Source: Acinetobacter sp. WCHA55 (lineage in GTDB: Bacteria; Pseudomonadota; Gammaproteobacteria; Pseudomonadales; Moraxellaceae). Taken from it: a stretch of 64,000 nucleotides of DNA. Below the pieces are notes generated by a model, which made no database searches, was not told the DNA's origin, and saw only the letters and a program-made list of their open reading frames with translations. Shown piece by piece: positions 61,067 through 64,000 of this stretch (positions are counted from its first letter, which is position 1; every line of letters begins with the position of its first letter). The DNA lies in contig NZ_CP032286.1 in the NCBI RefSeq assembly GCF_002165305.2, positions 248,001 through 312,000 on the forward strand, in the 5' to 3' direction. Made by a program: the position numbers and the translations under genes.

Positions 61067-61083
61067 TGCACAAAGATAGTGCA
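61067..61083. promoter_or_regulatory. NtrC-like enhancer site
   Basis: TGCAC-AAAGATA-GTGCA keeps the perfect TGCAC/GTGCA arms and the seven-base spacing of NtrC sites such as TGCACCAACATGGTGCA. Its centre is about 120 bp upstream of the start predicted for the sigma-54 promoter, a usual enhancer distance. Confidence 0.6.
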
Positions 61084-61168
61084 ATAATTTAATTGTATTC
61101 GAACAGAATTTTTACGTAAAAAGCACAAACTTAATAAAACTAAAGCGCTTAACACATAAAATAAATAA

Positions 61169-61187
61169 TTGGCATAAAACTTGCTTT
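61169..61187 (+). promoter_or_regulatory. Sigma-54 promoter of gltB
   Basis: TTGGCATAAAACTTGCTTT has the -24 GG and -12 GC exactly ten bases apart and fits TGGCAC-N5-TTGCW at nearly all positions. Transcription would begin near 61195. Confidence 0.7.
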
Positions 61188-61464
61188 AATGGTGCATGAA
61201 TTGAGTTGATGTCACTGTTTTGGCGCAAAAAAGATTCGATTTATGAGCGAAATAGTAGCGGCCAAGTGCCTTAAATAAGTGCGTGACTGCTGCATACATT
61301 TTTTCAATTAAGACATGCATAAAGACGAAAATCAGTCTATCTTGGGTGTGAAGAAAAAATGCTGTACTTCAATCAGAATCTGAATATGAGTCAATTGAAC
61401 GAATCGGCAAGAAGTAATTAGATTGTTAGACGCCCGACAGGGCCTGTAGAAAGAAGGGTACGCT

Positions 61465-64000
61465 ATGCACATGCCATCGCCTAATACTGTAGCTCCCGCT
61501 CAAGGTTTATACCAACCGGATGAGTTTAAAGATAACTGTGGTTTTGGTTTAATCGCCCATATGCAGGGTGATGCAAGCCATGATCTTGTCAAGACTGCTA
61601 TGCACAGTCTGAGCTGTATGACCCACCGCGGTGGTATTGCTGCAGATGGTAAGACAGGGGATGGTTGCGGTTTACTCTTAGCAATGCCAAAACAGTTTTT
61701 CCGTGAAGAAGCGAAAAAACTCAGTGATATTACACTCAGTGAAGTTTTTGCTGTCGGTACGGTGTTTTTAAGCCTCGATCCAGCGATTGCAGCACATGCA
61801 AAACAAATTCTAAGTAAAGAAATTGAATCTGAAGGCTGTCGAGTATTGGCATGGCGTGTGGTCCCGACCAATAACGATGCTTTGGGTTCGATTGCGATGC
61901 AGTCACTTCCTGCATTTGAGCAAATTATTGTGAACTGCCCAATGGGCGTTTCTGAAGTTGAGTTTAACCGTAAACTCTTCTTGGCACGTCGCCGTGCAGA
62001 ACAGCAGCTCAGCAATGACTCATCATTTTATGTCACTACATTATGTTCAACAGTGATTAGCTATAAAGGCTTGATGATGCCTGAAGCAATTGCTGACTTC
62101 TATACAGACTTGGCAGACCCGCGTCTTGAGTCACATATTGTGGTGTTCCACCAACGTTTCTCGACCAATACTTTGCCGCGTTGGCCTTTGGCACAGCCGT
62201 TCCGTTATCTTGCGCATAATGGTGAAATTAATACCATTACTGCGAACCGTAACTGGGCGATGGCGCGTACGCCAAAGTTTGAAAACCCATTGTTGCCTGG
62301 TTTAACTGATTTAAACCCAATCGTGAACCGTACTGGCTCGGATTCTTCAAGCTTAGATAACATGCTTGAAATTCTTGTGGGTGGCGGTATGGACTTGTTC
62401 CGTGCATTGCGTATGTTGGTTCCGCCAGCATGGCAGAACGTTGAAACTTTAGATGCAGATTTACGTGCATTCTATGAGTTTAACTCGAAGCATATGGAAG
62501 CGTGGGATGGTCCTGCTGGTCTCGTGATTCAAGATGGTCGTCATGCAATTTGTATGTTGGACCGTAATGGTTTACGTCCAGCACGTTGGGTGATTACCAA
62601 AAATGGTTACATCACATTGGCATCTGAAATTGGTGTATGGGGTTACGAGCCTGAAGATGTGATTTCTAAAGGTCGTGTTGGTCCAGGTCAGATCCTAGTG
62701 ATTGATACCTTTACAGGTAAAATGCTTGATACTAAAGATGTCAGCACGCATTTGAAAAAAATGCGTCCATATCGTGAATGGTTACGCGAAAACTCAGTTC
62801 GTGTACAAGGTAGTCCAGAGCTAGAAGAATATTTATGTGATCAAGGCTTAAAAGGTGATGACCTGAAAGCATCACAAAAAATGTTTATGGTGACCTTTGA
62901 AGAGCGTGATCAATTGCTTCGTCCAATCGCTGAAAGCGGTCAGGAAGCAGTAGGTTCAATGGGTGATGATACGCCAATGGCAGTTTTGTCTCGCCAAGTA
63001 CGTCATGTGTCGGACTACTTCCGTCAACAGTTTGCTCAGGTCACCAACCCACCAATCGACCCATTGCGTGAATCAATTGTGATGTCATTGGAAACTTGTT
63101 TGGGGCGTGAACAGAACGTCTTTGAACAAGGTCCTGAGCATGCAGATCGTTTGATTATTTCAAGTCCAGTGTTGTCAAATTCGAAAATGCATCAAATTCG
63201 TACGTTAGGTCGTACAGGCTATGAAATTGCAGATATTGATTTAAATTATGCAGAATTTGAAGGTCTAGAAGCAGCGATTGCGCGTATCTGTGAAGAAGCA
63301 GCACAGGCAATTCGTGACGGCAAAACCTTATTGGTATTGTCTGATAAGAAAATCCGCCAAGGTTTCTTACCTGCAAATGCGTTAATGGCAACAGGTGCTG
63401 TGCATCACTACTTAATTAGTGTCGGTTTGCGTACGGATGCCAATATTATTGTTGAAACAGCGCTGGCACGTGATCCGCACCAATTTGCAGTTATTCTCGG
63501 TTTTGGTGCAACGGCGATTTATCCATATCTTGCTTATGATGTAATCAATGACTTGGTTGCAAAAGGCGAGCTATTGGGTGACCCAATTCAAGCACAAGTG
63601 AATTTCCGTAAAGGCATTGAAAAGGGCTTGTTAAAAGTACTTTCAAAAATGGGGATTTCTACGGTGGCCTCTTACCGTGGTGGTCAACTATTTGAGGCTG
63701 TGGGTCTGTCTGAAGAAGTGGTTTCAAAATGCTTCACTGGTGTACCGAGCCGTATCAAAGGTGCAACCTTTGTTGATCTTGAAAATGATCAGAAGAAACT
63801 GGCTGAAACTGCATGGAAAACACGTAAACCAATCGATCAAGGTGGTTTGCTGAAATTTGTCTTCGACAAGGAATACCATGCATTCAACCCAGATGTGATT
63901 AATGCTTTGCATAAATCAGTGCGTTCTGGTCAATACGCAGACTTTAAAGAATATGCTGAATTGGTGAATAACCGCCCAGTGGCGACAATTCGCGATTTGT
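61465..64000 (+). CDS. gltB: Glutamate synthase large subunit (partial)
   Basis: The NADPH-dependent GOGAT large subunit, which forms glutamate from glutamine and 2-oxoglutarate. About 845 residues are visible and the gene runs off the right edge (full proteins are about 1,490 aa). The glutaminase Cys is in FKDNCGFGLIAHMQGDA near residue 24, preceded by a short propeptide. The class II amidotransferase region has HNGEINTITANRNW and SDSSSLDNMLE; the central domain has ANPPIDPLRESIVMSL-type sequence (TNPPIDPLRESIVMS). It starts at ATG 61465 with AGAAGGG upstream. A sigma-54/NtrC-type region precedes it; gltD presumably follows. Confidence 0.96.
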   Translation, partial: MHMPSPNTVAPAQGLYQPDEFKDNCGFGLIAHMQGDASHDLVKTAMHSLSCMTHRGGIAADGKTGDGCGLLLAMPKQFFREEAKKLSDITLSEVFAVGTVFLSLDPAIAAHAKQILSKEIESEGCRVLAWRVVPTNNDALGSIAMQSLPAFEQIIVNCPMGVSEVEFNRKLFLARRRAEQQLSNDSSFYVTTLCSTVISYKGLMMPEAIADFYTDLADPRLESHIVVFHQRFSTNTLPRWPLAQPFRYLAHNGEINTITANRNWAMARTPKFENPLLPGLTDLNPIVNRTGSDSSSLDNMLEILVGGGMDLFRALRMLVPPAWQNVETLDADLRAFYEFNSKHMEAWDGPAGLVIQDGRHAICMLDRNGLRPARWVITKNGYITLASEIGVWGYEPEDVISKGRVGPGQILVIDTFTGKMLDTKDVSTHLKKMRPYREWLRENSVRVQGSPELEEYLCDQGLKGDDLKASQKMFMVTFEERDQLLRPIAESGQEAVGSMGDDTPMAVLSRQVRHVSDYFRQQFAQVTNPPIDPLRESIVMSLETCLGREQNVFEQGPEHADRLIISSPVLSNSKMHQIRTLGRTGYEIADIDLNYAEFEGLEAAIARICEEAAQAIRDGKTLLVLSDKKIRQGFLPANALMATGAVHHYLISVGLRTDANIIVETALARDPHQFAVILGFGATAIYPYLAYDVINDLVAKGELLGDPIQAQVNFRKGIEKGLLKVLSKMGISTVASYRGGQLFEAVGLSEEVVSKCFTGVPSRIKGATFVDLENDQKKLAETAWKTRKPIDQGGLLKFVFDKEYHAFNPDVINALHKSVRSGQYADFKEYAELVNNRPVATIRDL

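Larger units (their letters stand above)
61024..61464 (+). other. 441-bp regulatory gap before gltB
   Basis: No gene is visible. It contains an NtrC-like palindrome at 61067-61083 and a sigma-54 promoter at 61169-61187, leaving a leader of about 270 nt before gltB. I see no leader peptide or riboswitch in the leader. Confidence 0.6.

Noticed and set aside
1..64000. CRISPR arrays, toxin-antitoxin or restriction systems
   Set aside because: I saw no regularly spaced repeats and no genes of these kinds in the window.

Overview
The window looks like chromosomal DNA of an Acinetobacter species (Gammaproteobacteria, Moraxellaceae). The evidence is moderate AT content, an Acr1-type fatty acyl-CoA reductase, an OmpR-EnvZ pair, a pilMNOPQ-aroK-aroB-SPOR-gltB run beside a divergent PBP1A gene, and a short dcw cluster that stops after mraY. 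The species cannot be fixed by reading alone. Most of the window is core genome. I did not find a convincing new defence, toxin or secretion system.

Layout. 1-1.6 kb is the edge of a genomic island: the tail of an unknown cargo gene and a P4-type tyrosine integrase reading away from the 3' end of a tRNA-Ser gene. 1.7-9.4 kb holds kup, a secreted Ala/Pro-rich protein, a NucA-type nuclease, aqpZ, an AraC regulator and a fatty-acid-hydroxylase-like membrane protein. 9.5-21.6 kb carries four histidine genes (hisF, hisA, hisH, hisB), all on the minus strand but separated by thrB, a cold-shock/DUF1294 protein, a complete IS5-family element (12504-13542), an amino-acid or polyamine permease with an FAD oxidase, an EamA transporter divergent from an XRE-cupin regulator, a DEDDy exonuclease and a DUF805 protein. 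21.7-25.5 kb has a PanZ-like GNAT protein, two tandem tRNA-Phe genes, a methyltransferase, another GNAT protein and an acetyl-CoA hydrolase/CoA-transferase. 25.7-36.2 kb has envZ, ompR, tex, two small membrane proteins, acr1, metY and ettA. 36.3-42.5 kb has a DUF4198 protein behind a Fur-box-like site, a zinc-ribbon protein, tRNA-Glu next to gltX, and two tandem sulfate-binding proteins.

42.7-49.8 kb is the division/peptidoglycan operon rsmH-ftsL-ftsI-murE-murF-mraY, followed by rlmA. PBP1A (mrcA) is divergent from pilMNOPQ, which runs on into aroK, aroB and a SPOR-domain protein. The window ends inside gltB.

The most useful non-coding observations are: an NtrC-like site plus sigma-54 promoter before gltB; a Fur-like box covering the -35 element of the DUF4198 gene; paired palindromes between the XRE-cupin regulator and the EamA transporter; iterated repeats before the integrase; an IS whose right end abuts or truncates the permease gene without a target duplication; a structured repeat-like element between ompR and envZ; and a 16-bp near-parS palindrome at 5950-5965.
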